A DNA stretch of 7,428 nucleotides from Pedobacter schmidteae (GTDB lineage: Bacteria > Bacteroidota > Bacteroidia > Sphingobacteriales > Sphingobacteriaceae): positions 1 to 7,428 of the forward strand of contig CAMDQV010000100.1 of assembly GCA_945906015.1 (NCBI GenBank). Reading direction: 5' to 3'. Made by a program: the position numbers and the translations under genes. This document shows, piece after piece, positions 1 through 6,515 of the stretch. The notes under the pieces were generated by a model, which saw only the letters and a program-made list of their open reading frames with translations, ran no database searches and had not been told where the DNA came from. Position 1 is the stretch's first letter; the number at the start of each line of letters is the position of its first letter.

Positions 1-189
1 TAAGCGGGTATCAGTGATCGTAATTTCAGGAATAACAACCCAGGGTATTAATTCGTTATCTATATTGGTGGTAGAAACCCGTATAGTATCAGCCATACCC
101 TTAACAGTAGGGTCGTTCTTATACTGAGCTAATGCCAATTTTGACATCAAAACCACTAAAAGTATTACAGATAGCCTTAAAAATTTCAT
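1..189 (-). CDS. Secreted protein with signal peptide, N-terminal part only (possibly DUF4294 family)
   Basis: An open frame begins with ATG at 189 (minus strand) and runs without a stop to the window edge, giving 63 residues; the rest lies to the left. The protein begins MKFLRLSVILLVVLMSKLAL and continues AQYKND. This is a typical Sec signal peptide: a basic start, a hydrophobic core of about 13 residues, and an Ala-Leu-Ala-Gln end that suggests cleavage after residue 21. The mature part contains DTIRVSTTNIDNELIPWVVI followed by PEITITDTRL. The run around IPWVVIPEITITDTR resembles, from memory, the start of DUF4294 proteins, short exported proteins of unknown function confined to Bacteroidota. 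That family call is tentative because only about 42 mature residues are visible. The gene is divergent from rel and has a perfect -7 promoter element 14 bases before its start. The signal peptide and reading frame are firm; the function is unknown. Confidence 0.72.
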   Translation of the reverse strand, partial: MKFLRLSVILLVVLMSKLALAQYKNDPTVKGMADTIRVSTTNIDNELIPWVVIPEITITDTRL

Positions 190-203
190 AAATTTATACT
201 ATG

Positions 204-211
204 CAAAAATA
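204..211 (-). promoter_or_regulatory. Candidate -7 promoter element (TAnnTTTG) for the leftward secreted-protein gene
   Basis: On the minus strand the sequence reads TATTTTTG, a perfect match to the Bacteroidota primary-sigma -7 consensus TAnnTTTG. It ends 14 bases before the ATG at 189, so transcription would start near 197-199 and leave a leader of about 8-10 bases. The only upstream TTTG (242-239) lies 27 bases from the box, too far for a normal -33 element, so support comes from the -7 match and its position alone. Confidence 0.5.
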
Positions 212-304
212 CAGCTAATATTTATATTTATTAATACCCAAATTTAGAAATTGTAACCTTGTAAATATGTTAACGTTTTTTAGAAATAGCTATTGTGTTA
301 AAGG

Positions 305-2536
305 ATGAAAGAACTTGTGATTGATATTGAAGCTGAAAAGAAAGAGATTCTCAAGAGATATCGTGCCTTATTAAGGGCTTGTAAGCCGACTATGCAAAAA
401 GGCGACAAGCGAATGATTCGTATTGCATTCGATATGGCATTACAAAGTCATCAGAATATGCGTAGAAAATCTGGTGAGCCTTATATCTACCACCCAATTG
501 CTGTAGCGCAAATAGCTGCAGAGGAAATTGGTTTGGGCACTACATCCATTGTTTGTGCGCTGCTGCATGATGTTGTTGAAGATACTGATATAGCACTTGA
601 CGATATTGAGCGTGAGTTTGGAAAAAAAGTTGCAAAGATCATCGACGGATTAACCAAAATATCAGGGGTATTTGATTACAACAGCTCATTGCAAGCTGAA
701 AATTTTAGAAAAATGCTTCTCACTCTTGCTGATGATGTACGGGTGATTTTAATTAAGCTGGCCGATCGTCTGCATAATATGCGTACGATGGACTATATGC
801 CCAGAGATAAGCAACTCAAAATTTCTTCAGAAACTGTGTATCTATATGCTCCTTTAGCACACCGTCTGGGGCTTTATACCTTAAAATCGGAACTTGAAGA
901 CCTTGCCATGAAATACATGGAACCGGTAACTTATAAATTTATTGCGCAGCAGCTAAATGAGAAAAAAGCGGAGAGAGAAAATTTTATCAGATATTTTATC
1001 ACTCCAATCAATGAAATTTTAAATGAGCAGGGTCTTGATGCAGACCTTTACGGAAGACCCAAGTCCATACATTCTATCTGGACAAAAATGCGAAAGAAAA
1101 ATGTACCTTTCGATGAAGTTTATGACCTTTTTGCTATTCGCATCATCTTAAACAGCAAACCTGAGAGTGAAAAATCAGATTGCTGGAAAGCATATTCTAT
1201 AGTTACAGATCTATACCATCCCAATCCGGATCGCCTTCGCGACTGGATATCTTCGCCAAGAGCAAACGGATATGAATCATTGCATACTACAGTAATGGGC
1301 CCAAGAGGGCAATGGGTAGAAGTTCAGATCCGCACCAACCGTATGAATGAAATTGCTGAAAAAGGATTTGCTGCACATTGGAAATATAAAGAAGAACCCA
1401 ATACAGACAGTGGACTTGATCAATGGATCCAAAAAGTTCGCGAGCTTTTAAGTAACCCGGAAGCCAATGCACTTGATTTTTTGGATGATTTTAAGATGAA
1501 CTTATTTTCGGATGAGATCTTTATTTTTACACCAAAGGGTGCATTGATTCAGCTACCTGTTGAAGCTACCGCACTCGACTTTGCATTCGAAATCCATACC
1601 GATATTGGGGCAAGTTGTATCGGAGCCAAGGTCAATCATAAACTAGTACCATTGTCTTATAAACTTCAAAATGGCGATCAGGTAGAGATCATTACTTCTG
1701 GAAAGCAAAGTCCAAAAGAAGACTGGCTGGGTTTTGTTGTTACGGCCAAGGCAAAGTCTAAGATCAAATCGTCATTAAAAGAGGAAAAAAGAAAGATCGC
1801 TGAGCAGGGCAAAGAAATACTGGAGCGCAAACTAAAATCGTTGAAAGTAACTTACAATACTGATAATCTTTATAAACTTTCTTATTATTTCAAGCTTCCA
1901 ACTACTCTTGATCTTTTTTACACTGTTGCTCAGGGAAAAATCGATATCAAACATCTTAAAGAGTTTGTAGCTTCTGAAAAAGTTATTGAGAATAAGCCAG
2001 AAAAGATTGACAAAGGCTATAATGAACAGCTGATCAAGAAAGTTAAAGGAGACGATAATGACACATTATTAATTGGTGAAGATCTTCAGAAACTAGATTA
2101 TAAACTTTCAAGCTGCTGCAACCCAATTCCAGGAGATGATGTATTTGGCTTTGTAACCGTTGGCGATGGTATTAAGATACATCGTACCAACTGCCCAAAT
2201 GCTGCCAAACTCATGTCAAATTATGGGTACAGGATTGTAAAAGCAAAATGGAATTCACAAAAAGAGTTAGCATTTTTAACCGGGTTGCATATCACAGGTT
2301 TTGATGATGTTGGATTGATCAATAAAATCACAACAGTAATTTCAAGTGATTTCAAAGTTAATATGCGCTCAATAACTGTTGATAGTGATGATGGTATTTT
2401 TGAAGGTTCAATCATGGTTTACGTAAACAATACAAAACATCTGGACAACCTCATTAACAAGCTGAAAGAAGTAGTCGGAGTTACTTCAGTAACTCGTTTC
2501 GATTCAAATCCTGAAGATTTGGTAAAGGCTTCCTAA
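305..2536 (+). CDS. rel: Bifunctional (p)ppGpp synthetase/hydrolase, RelA/SpoT homologue (long Rel type)
   Basis: This cytosolic enzyme makes (p)ppGpp from ATP and GDP/GTP during starvation and hydrolyses it again. At 743 residues it has the full long-RSH layout. The HD hydrolase domain (about 35-190) keeps H49, H63 in GEPYIYHP, H88-D89 in LLHDVVEDT, and D154/N158 in ADRLHN, so hydrolysis should work. The synthetase domain (about 235-365) has YGRPKSIHSIW (249-259), D274, NGYESLHTTV with Y323, and catalytic E339 in VEVQIRT. RLRD at 310-313 is the basic form of the RXKD motif seen in bifunctional enzymes, not the acidic EXDD form of RelA. A TGS domain (about 403-465), a helical region, a zinc-finger-like segment (C604, C605, H626, C630) and a C-terminal ACT domain (about 657-730) follow. 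AAAGG touches the ATG directly, too close to act as a normal ribosome site. No strong promoter is visible; TAACCTTG (254-261) is one mismatch from a -7 box. The gene is probably the organism's main Rel. Confidence 0.96.
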   Translation: MKELVIDIEAEKKEILKRYRALLRACKPTMQKGDKRMIRIAFDMALQSHQNMRRKSGEPYIYHPIAVAQIAAEEIGLGTTSIVCALLHDVVEDTDIALDDIEREFGKKVAKIIDGLTKISGVFDYNSSLQAENFRKMLLTLADDVRVILIKLADRLHNMRTMDYMPRDKQLKISSETVYLYAPLAHRLGLYTLKSELEDLAMKYMEPVTYKFIAQQLNEKKAERENFIRYFITPINEILNEQGLDADLYGRPKSIHSIWTKMRKKNVPFDEVYDLFAIRIILNSKPESEKSDCWKAYSIVTDLYHPNPDRLRDWISSPRANGYESLHTTVMGPRGQWVEVQIRTNRMNEIAEKGFAAHWKYKEEPNTDSGLDQWIQKVRELLSNPEANALDFLDDFKMNLFSDEIFIFTPKGALIQLPVEATALDFAFEIHTDIGASCIGAKVNHKLVPLSYKLQNGDQVEIITSGKQSPKEDWLGFVVTAKAKSKIKSSLKEEKRKIAEQGKEILERKLKSLKVTYNTDNLYKLSYYFKLPTTLDLFYTVAQGKIDIKHLKEFVASEKVIENKPEKIDKGYNEQLIKKVKGDDNDTLLIGEDLQKLDYKLSSCCNPIPGDDVFGFVTVGDGIKIHRTNCPNAAKLMSNYGYRIVKAKWNSQKELAFLTGLHITGFDDVGLINKITTVISSDFKVNMRSITVDSDDGIFEGSIMVYVNNTKHLDNLINKLKEVVGVTSVTRFDSNPEDLVKAS

Positions 2537-2565
2537 TTAAATACTGAATATTCTTATTTTTTGGA

Positions 2566-2573
2566 TAAATTTG
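2566..2573 (+). promoter_or_regulatory. Candidate -7 promoter element (TAnnTTTG) for the Fur-family gene
   Basis: TAAATTTG is a perfect match to the Bacteroidota -7 consensus. It lies in the 56-base gap after rel and ends 19 bases before the fur ATG, giving a predicted leader of about 13 bases. No TTG or TTTG is seen at the expected -33 distance; that position is occupied by an 8-base palindrome, GAATATTC (2546-2553). If active, it would let fur and the genes after it be transcribed independently of rel. Confidence 0.45.
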
Positions 2574-2592
2574 AAGGTCACTAAAACATATT

Positions 2593-3069
2593 ATGTCCGG
2601 AAAAGACACTATTGCACTGGTAATTAAAATTTTCGAGGCCTATCTTGAAAATAAAAGCTTGCGAAAAACCCCGGAACGCTACGCAATCCTGGAAGAAATT
2701 TATTCTCGAAGCGACCATTTTGATGTGGAATCATTGTATATCCACATGAAAAACAAGAAATATCGGGTAAGTAGAGCTACTGTTTATAATACGCTTGAAC
2801 TTTTGGTTTCATGCGATCTCGTTACCAAGCATCAGTTTGGTAAAAATATGGCACAATTCGAAAAATCTTATGGCTACAAGCAGCATGATCATATTATCTG
2901 TCTTGATTGCGGGAAAGTAGTTGAGTTTTGTGACCCTAGAATTGAACAGATTCAAAGTATGATGGGCGATATTCTAAAATTCGAAATAAAACATCATTCT
3001 CTGAATTTATATGGTAATTGTTCCCGTTTAAAGGAAGGCCATTGCGATTCATTTGTATCTAAAAATTAA
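2593..3069 (+). CDS. fur: Fur-family metal-dependent transcriptional regulator
   Basis: This is a dimeric, metal-responsive DNA-binding repressor of 158 residues, a normal length for the family. The N-terminal winged helix (about 15-85) carries LRKTPERYAIL (23-33) and the recognition-helix region RVSRATVYNTLELL (58-71). The C-terminal metal and dimerisation domain has HDHIICLDCGKVVEF (98-112), with C103 and C106 as the first pair of a structural zinc site. A second pair, C143 and C151, follows HHSLNLYGN. Likely regulatory ligands are H42, E90, H98, H100 and E111. Glutamates at 90 and 111, where PerR proteins have aspartate, argue for Fur (or Zur) over PerR, but the metal sensed cannot be settled from sequence. 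Two oddities: the second cysteine pair is spaced C-x7-C, compared with C-x4-C in E. coli Fur, and lysine or glutamine replace the first two histidines of the E. coli HHHDH run. The gene is 56 bases after rel and 32 bases before purA. Confidence 0.88.
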   Translation: MSGKDTIALVIKIFEAYLENKSLRKTPERYAILEEIYSRSDHFDVESLYIHMKNKKYRVSRATVYNTLELLVSCDLVTKHQFGKNMAQFEKSYGYKQHDHIICLDCGKVVEFCDPRIEQIQSMMGDILKFEIKHHSLNLYGNCSRLKEGHCDSFVSKN

Positions 3070-3101
3070 TATTAATATACCCATACCCCCGCATTTAAAT
3101 C

Positions 3102-4376
3102 ATGACTGTTGACGTATTGTTAGGCCTCCAATGGGGCGATGAAGGAAAAGGAAAAATTGTTGATGTATTAAGTCCGGAATACGACTTAATTGCCCGTTTT
3201 CAGGGTGGACCCAATGCAGGTCATACATTGGAGTTTGATAATCAGAAATATGTTCTGAATACTATTCCTTCTGGAATATTCAACGATAAGGCTATGAACC
3301 TAATCGGAAATGGGGTGGTGATTGATCCGATCACATTAAAAAGAGAACTTGATAATCTGAAAAAAAACGGTTTTGATCCGGTTGCCAGAAAAAAGATGGT
3401 AATTGCCCGAAAAGCACACCTTATTTTGCCTACTCACCAATTGCTAGATGCAGCATCTGAAAGTAATATGGGCGCGGCAAAGATTGGTTCAACCTTAAAA
3501 GGTATCGGTCCAACTTATATGGATAAGACAGGCAGAAATGGCTTACGTGTTGGCGATACCATGCTTACAGATTTCCGTGAGCGTTATGATCGATTGGTTA
3601 ATAAACACCGGTCCATATTATCACATTATGGTGAAATACCTGATTATACTGAAAAAGAAGCCGCATTCTTTGAGGCAGTAGAATTATTAAAATCAATACC
3701 TCAGGTTGATAGCGAGCATTTTGTAAATCAATATTTAAGAGAAGGAAAAAAAGTACTGGCCGAAGGAGCTCAAGGTACTATGCTTGATATCGACTTTGGA
3801 TCATACCCTTTTGTAACCTCATCTAACACCACTACTGCAGGAGCTTGTACAGGCCTAGGTGTTGCCCCAAAAAACATTGGAAGTGTGATTGGAATATTTA
3901 AAGCATATTGTACACGAGTGGGTAGCGGTCCATTCCCAACTGAGCTTGAAAATGAGACAGGTGAAGAACTCAGAAGAATTGGACATGAATTTGGAGCAAC
4001 TACAGGCCGACCACGTCGATGTGGCTGGATTGACCTTCCTGCATTAAAATATGCGATCATGCTTAATGGAGTAACGGAAATGGTCATGACCAAAGCTGAT
4101 GTACTGAGCGGATTTGAAACAATTTACGCCTGTACGCATTATAAATACGATGGTGAAGTAATTGATTACATGCCCTATGATATCAATGCTGTAAAAGCAG
4201 AACCTATATTTGAGGCTATACCAGGATGGGCAGAAGATATCACAAGAATTCGTGAGATCGATGCCATTCCGGAAAAACTAAAGAATTATATCGACTATCT
4301 TGAAAAGCATCTGGGTGTGCCGGTAAAATATCTTTCTGTAGGCCCTGATCGTGTACAAACTCTAACTCTCTGCTAG
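3102..4376 (+). CDS. purA: Adenylosuccinate synthetase
   Basis: PurA catalyses the first committed step from IMP to AMP: IMP + aspartate + GTP give adenylosuccinate + GDP + phosphate, in the cytosol. The 424-residue protein has the usual family length and nearly every signature. These are QWGDEGKGK (10-18) with catalytic D13; GGPNAGHT (35-42) with H41; the GSTLKGIGPTYMDK region (129-142); EGAQGTMLDIDFGSYPFVTS (221-240) running into SNTTTAG; the aspartate loop TTGRPRRCGW (300-309); the guanine-binding TKAD (330-333); and GPDR (414-417). The ATG at 3102 puts the QWGDEGKGK motif at the expected distance from the N terminus. The gene follows fur by 32 bases with no recognisable promoter between them, so co-transcription with fur is likely. 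Adenylosuccinate synthetase is inhibited by (p)ppGpp in E. coli, which makes the nearby rel gene relevant. Nothing is missing or truncated. Confidence 0.98.
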   Translation: MTVDVLLGLQWGDEGKGKIVDVLSPEYDLIARFQGGPNAGHTLEFDNQKYVLNTIPSGIFNDKAMNLIGNGVVIDPITLKRELDNLKKNGFDPVARKKMVIARKAHLILPTHQLLDAASESNMGAAKIGSTLKGIGPTYMDKTGRNGLRVGDTMLTDFRERYDRLVNKHRSILSHYGEIPDYTEKEAAFFEAVELLKSIPQVDSEHFVNQYLREGKKVLAEGAQGTMLDIDFGSYPFVTSSNTTTAGACTGLGVAPKNIGSVIGIFKAYCTRVGSGPFPTELENETGEELRRIGHEFGATTGRPRRCGWIDLPALKYAIMLNGVTEMVMTKADVLSGFETIYACTHYKYDGEVIDYMPYDINAVKAEPIFEAIPGWAEDITRIREIDAIPEKLKNYIDYLEKHLGVPVKYLSVGPDRVQTLTLC

Positions 4377-4427
4377 TAAATACTACTAAAAATAGTAATA
4401 TGGCGGCCAAGCTGAATTAATGTATCT

Positions 4428-5708
4428 ATGTTAAAGGTTTTTAATACTGATGATCCGGACAGGTTTAAACTAAAGGGCTTACATTGGGTAAATTCATTTT
4501 CTACAGCATGTTATTTTGATTCCAATCATTATTCTGATCCCTATTCAGCATTTGATGTTTTTATAGCAGCAGGAGTAAAAAAAGAACTGAATTATTCAGA
4601 TAAAGGATCATTTGACCAATTAAACCATCTTTTATCTGAAAACCATGACTTTATTCCAGGTTATTTTGCCTACGACCTCAAAAATCAGGCAGAAGATTTA
4701 TATTCCCTTAATCCAGATAATCTCGGATTTCAGGATATTTTCTTTTTCCTGCCTCAACATTCCATTCAAATAAAGGGAAATGAGGTTCAGATCACTACTG
4801 ATTCACCTGATGCCCTTTGGAAAGTTCTGAATGAGTATGAGATATCAAAATCAGTAATTCCTACTGCAAAACCCAAAATTCAAAGCCGCTTTAGCAGGGA
4901 AGAATATATTAATTCAGTCAAGGAAATTCAGAAACATATACAAAGGGGTGATATTTATGAACTTAACTTTTGCCAGGAATTTTATGCTGAAAACTATTGT
5001 ATTAACCCTCTTGAAGTCTTCATTCACCTTAACAATATTTCACCTACCCCATTTGCAAACTATTTCAAAATAAATAATCACTTCATTATTTCAGCAACTC
5101 CAGAGCGATTCCTTAGTCGGAGAGGAAATAAACTGATTAGCCAGCCAATAAAAGGCACATCGTCCCGAAAATCAGATATAATTCAGGATGAAGAGCAAAA
5201 AAATCTGCTTCTGAAGAATGAAAAAGAAAGGTCTGAAAATGTAATGATCGTTGATCTAGTACGAAACGATCTGACTAAAAGCGCAAAGCCTGGGACTGTA
5301 AAAGTAGAAGAACTATTTGGCTTATATAGCTTTAAACAAGTTCATCAAATGATATCCACAGTAGTTTGCCAAGCAAAAGAAGGCCTTTCAAATACCGAAA
5401 TAATTTCAAACACTTTTCCGATGGGATCAATGACCGGTGCTCCCAAGATAAGTGCAATGAAGCTTGCAGAAAAATACGAACTCAGCAAACGCGGAGTATA
5501 TTCTGGGGCTCTTGGATATTTTGCTCCCAACGGCGATTTCGACTTCAATGTGGTTATTCGTACTATTCTTTACAATGCGGATTCAAACTACCTGTCTTTT
5601 CATGCCGGAAGTGCAATCACATTAGATTCAGAACCAGAAAAGGAATACGATGAATGTTTATTAAAAGGAATGGCTATCCTTGAAGTCTTATCCCTAAATA
5701 CCCCTTAA
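4428..5708 (+). CDS. pabB: Aminodeoxychorismate synthase component I (PabB-type chorismate-binding enzyme)
   Basis: PabB converts chorismate, with ammonia from a glutamine amidotransferase partner, to 4-amino-4-deoxychorismate, the p-aminobenzoate precursor in folate synthesis. The 426-residue protein has a degenerate N-terminal region (about 1-145) and a full chorismate-binding domain (about 153-420). That domain contains IQRGDIYELNFCQEF (171-185), QPIKGTSSR (239-247), SENVMIVDLVRNDL (269-282), FPMGSMTGAPKISAM (330-344), and HAGSAIT followed by DSEPEKEYDE (392-409). The lysine in PIKGT (K242) matches the nucleophilic lysine of PabB; anthranilate synthases have PIAGT with alanine there. This is why PabB is preferred over TrpE, although the families are often confused. 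No PabA/TrpG amidotransferase or pabC lyase is adjacent. ATG 4428 is the first in frame after a TGA at 4413-4415. The gene is 51 bases after purA with no clear promoter or terminator between, so read-through is plausible. Confidence 0.88.
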   Translation: MLKVFNTDDPDRFKLKGLHWVNSFSTACYFDSNHYSDPYSAFDVFIAAGVKKELNYSDKGSFDQLNHLLSENHDFIPGYFAYDLKNQAEDLYSLNPDNLGFQDIFFFLPQHSIQIKGNEVQITTDSPDALWKVLNEYEISKSVIPTAKPKIQSRFSREEYINSVKEIQKHIQRGDIYELNFCQEFYAENYCINPLEVFIHLNNISPTPFANYFKINNHFIISATPERFLSRRGNKLISQPIKGTSSRKSDIIQDEEQKNLLLKNEKERSENVMIVDLVRNDLTKSAKPGTVKVEELFGLYSFKQVHQMISTVVCQAKEGLSNTEIISNTFPMGSMTGAPKISAMKLAEKYELSKRGVYSGALGYFAPNGDFDFNVVIRTILYNADSNYLSFHAGSAITLDSEPEKEYDECLLKGMAILEVLSLNTP

Positions 5709-5739
5709 TTACGTCCTGTAAGTGGTACCTGAGAACAGG

Positions 5740-5801
5740 AAAAAAAACAGAGCACTACTGCATTGCGCTAATCCTAGATAATCTTTACATAGTTCTGTTT
5801 T
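5740..5801. terminator. Probable bidirectional transcription terminator between convergent pabB and plsY
   Basis: AAAACAGA (5744-5751) is perfectly complementary to TCTGTTTT (5794-5801). After a two-base bulge (GC) the pairing continues with ACTA (5754-5757) against TAGT (5790-5793), giving about 12 pairs around a loop of about 32 bases. Read on the minus strand, the stem ends in eight consecutive Ts (5747 to 5740), as expected for an intrinsic terminator 17 bases after the plsY stop. On the plus strand only four Ts follow, so termination of pabB would be weaker. The loop is long, which lowers confidence. Confidence 0.45.
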
Positions 5802-5817
5802 AAAATACAAAGGGTTA

Positions 5818-6462
5818 TTATTCCTTTCTTTTAAACAGATTTACTTTAGATTCTTTTCCTTTTAACAGGCGTTCAATATTTTTTTGATGTGTTACTAAAA
5901 TCAATACACAGATACACATTCCATAGAGTACAACTGAACGTATAGGAGATTGAAATATGAAAATAATACTTAAAGGAAAAGAAAATCCTGAAAGTATTGA
6001 ACTCAATGAAACATATTTTGAAATCAAAAATACTACAACAAAGGTAAGAACACAAAGTAAAGCTGCCCCAGTGTGTACTGCTAATATCATACCAAATAAA
6101 GTTGCTATTCCTTTACCACCGCGAAATCCTGCAAAAACAGGAAATAAATGGCCCATTACTGCTGTAACACCAAGTGCAAGCTGGTAATTAACAAACTGAA
6201 CTGAATCTTGCGGGCCGGTTACCGATAGCCCAATCAAATAAGCCAAATTGGTTGCTGTATAGCCCTTAAATATGTCTAGAACCATTACTGCAATACCTGC
6301 CTTTTTTCCTAAAACCCTGAAGGTATTGGTAGCACCCGCATTTCCGCTACCATATTCCCTGACATCAATCCCATAAAATGCCTGTCCTATCCATACTGCC
6401 GTAGGTATAGAGCCAAAAAGGTATGCTAAAATTAAAGCCGATATGGAGTAAATTGAAATCAT
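5818..6462 (-). CDS. plsY: Acyl-phosphate:glycerol-3-phosphate acyltransferase
   Basis: PlsY is an integral inner-membrane enzyme that transfers an acyl group from acyl-phosphate (made by PlsX) to glycerol-3-phosphate, forming lysophosphatidate, the first step of phospholipid synthesis. The 214-residue protein is strongly hydrophobic, with about five membrane segments, and carries the three family motifs: FGSIPTAVW (16-24), the glycerol-phosphate-binding YGSGNAGATNTFRVLGKK (37-54), and FRGGKGIAT on the cytosolic side between later membrane segments. The C-terminal tail is basic (KGKESKVNLFKRKE), as expected for a cytosolic end. The start at 6462 places motif 1 inside the first membrane segment, as in the family. 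The gene lies 53 bases downstream of nadC on the same strand. Only a one-mismatch -7 box (TAATATTG, 6477-6470) is seen between them, and it would leave almost no leader, so co-transcription with nadC is favoured. Slightly longer than typical PlsY because of a loop near residues 78-93. Confidence 0.96.
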   Translation of the reverse strand: MISIYSISALILAYLFGSIPTAVWIGQAFYGIDVREYGSGNAGATNTFRVLGKKAGIAVMVLDIFKGYTATNLAYLIGLSVTGPQDSVQFVNYQLALGVTAVMGHLFPVFAGFRGGKGIATLFGMILAVHTGAALLCVLTFVVVFLISKYVSLSSILSGFSFPLSIIFIFQSPIRSVVLYGMCICVLILVTHQKNIERLLKGKESKVNLFKRKE

Positions 6463-6497
6463 TCAGGTGCAATATTACTAATTCAATCAGGTGTAAT
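6461..6497. repeat. Short direct repeat between nadC and plsY, overlapping the plsY start codon
   Basis: Two 13-base copies, ATTCAGGTGCAAT (6461-6473) and AATCAGGTGTAAT (6485-6497), match at 11 of 13 positions with a 24-base period. The left copy includes two bases of the plsY start codon. In the plsY direction the units read ATTGCACCTGAAT and ATTACACCTGATT, so the distal copy carries TTG where the proximal copy carries ATG. It could be a small tandem duplication or a paired binding site, or chance. Confidence 0.35.
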
Positions 6498-6515
6498 GAT
6501 TAAATTTTTATTTTT

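Noticed and set aside
254..261. TAACCTTG as a rel promoter -7 box
   Set aside because: One mismatch in the conserved TTTG part and no -33 partner; too weak to list as a feature.
2593..3069. Calling the regulator PerR
   Set aside because: The positions that carry aspartate in PerR appear to be glutamates here (E90 and E111), and the HDH core is Fur-like.
4374..4397. Alternating TAGTA and TACTA units after the purA stop that could form a small hairpin
   Set aside because: The stem is five A/T-rich pairs with no T-run after it; too weak to call a terminator or attenuator.
4400..4420. Tiny open frame (ATG plus five codons) between purA and pabB
   Set aside because: It has no ribosome site, no tandem codons suggesting an attenuator, and a length expected by chance.
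5366..5653. A 95-residue plus-strand open frame inside pabB, and similar short frames on either strand inside rel, purA, pabB and plsY
   Set aside because: They lie wholly inside genes with full family motifs, show no recognisable domain, and have compositions typical of off-frame translation.
4428..5708. Calling this gene trpE (anthranilate synthase component I)
   Set aside because: The catalytic segment is PIKGT with lysine, typical of PabB, not PIAGT; no tryptophan genes are nearby.
5714..5740. Inverted repeat TCCTGT (5714-5719) and ACAGGA (5735-5740) just after pabB, with GGTACC in the loop
   Set aside because: The stem has only six pairs with a 15-base loop. It is followed by As, not Ts, in the pabB direction, so it does not look like an intrinsic terminator.
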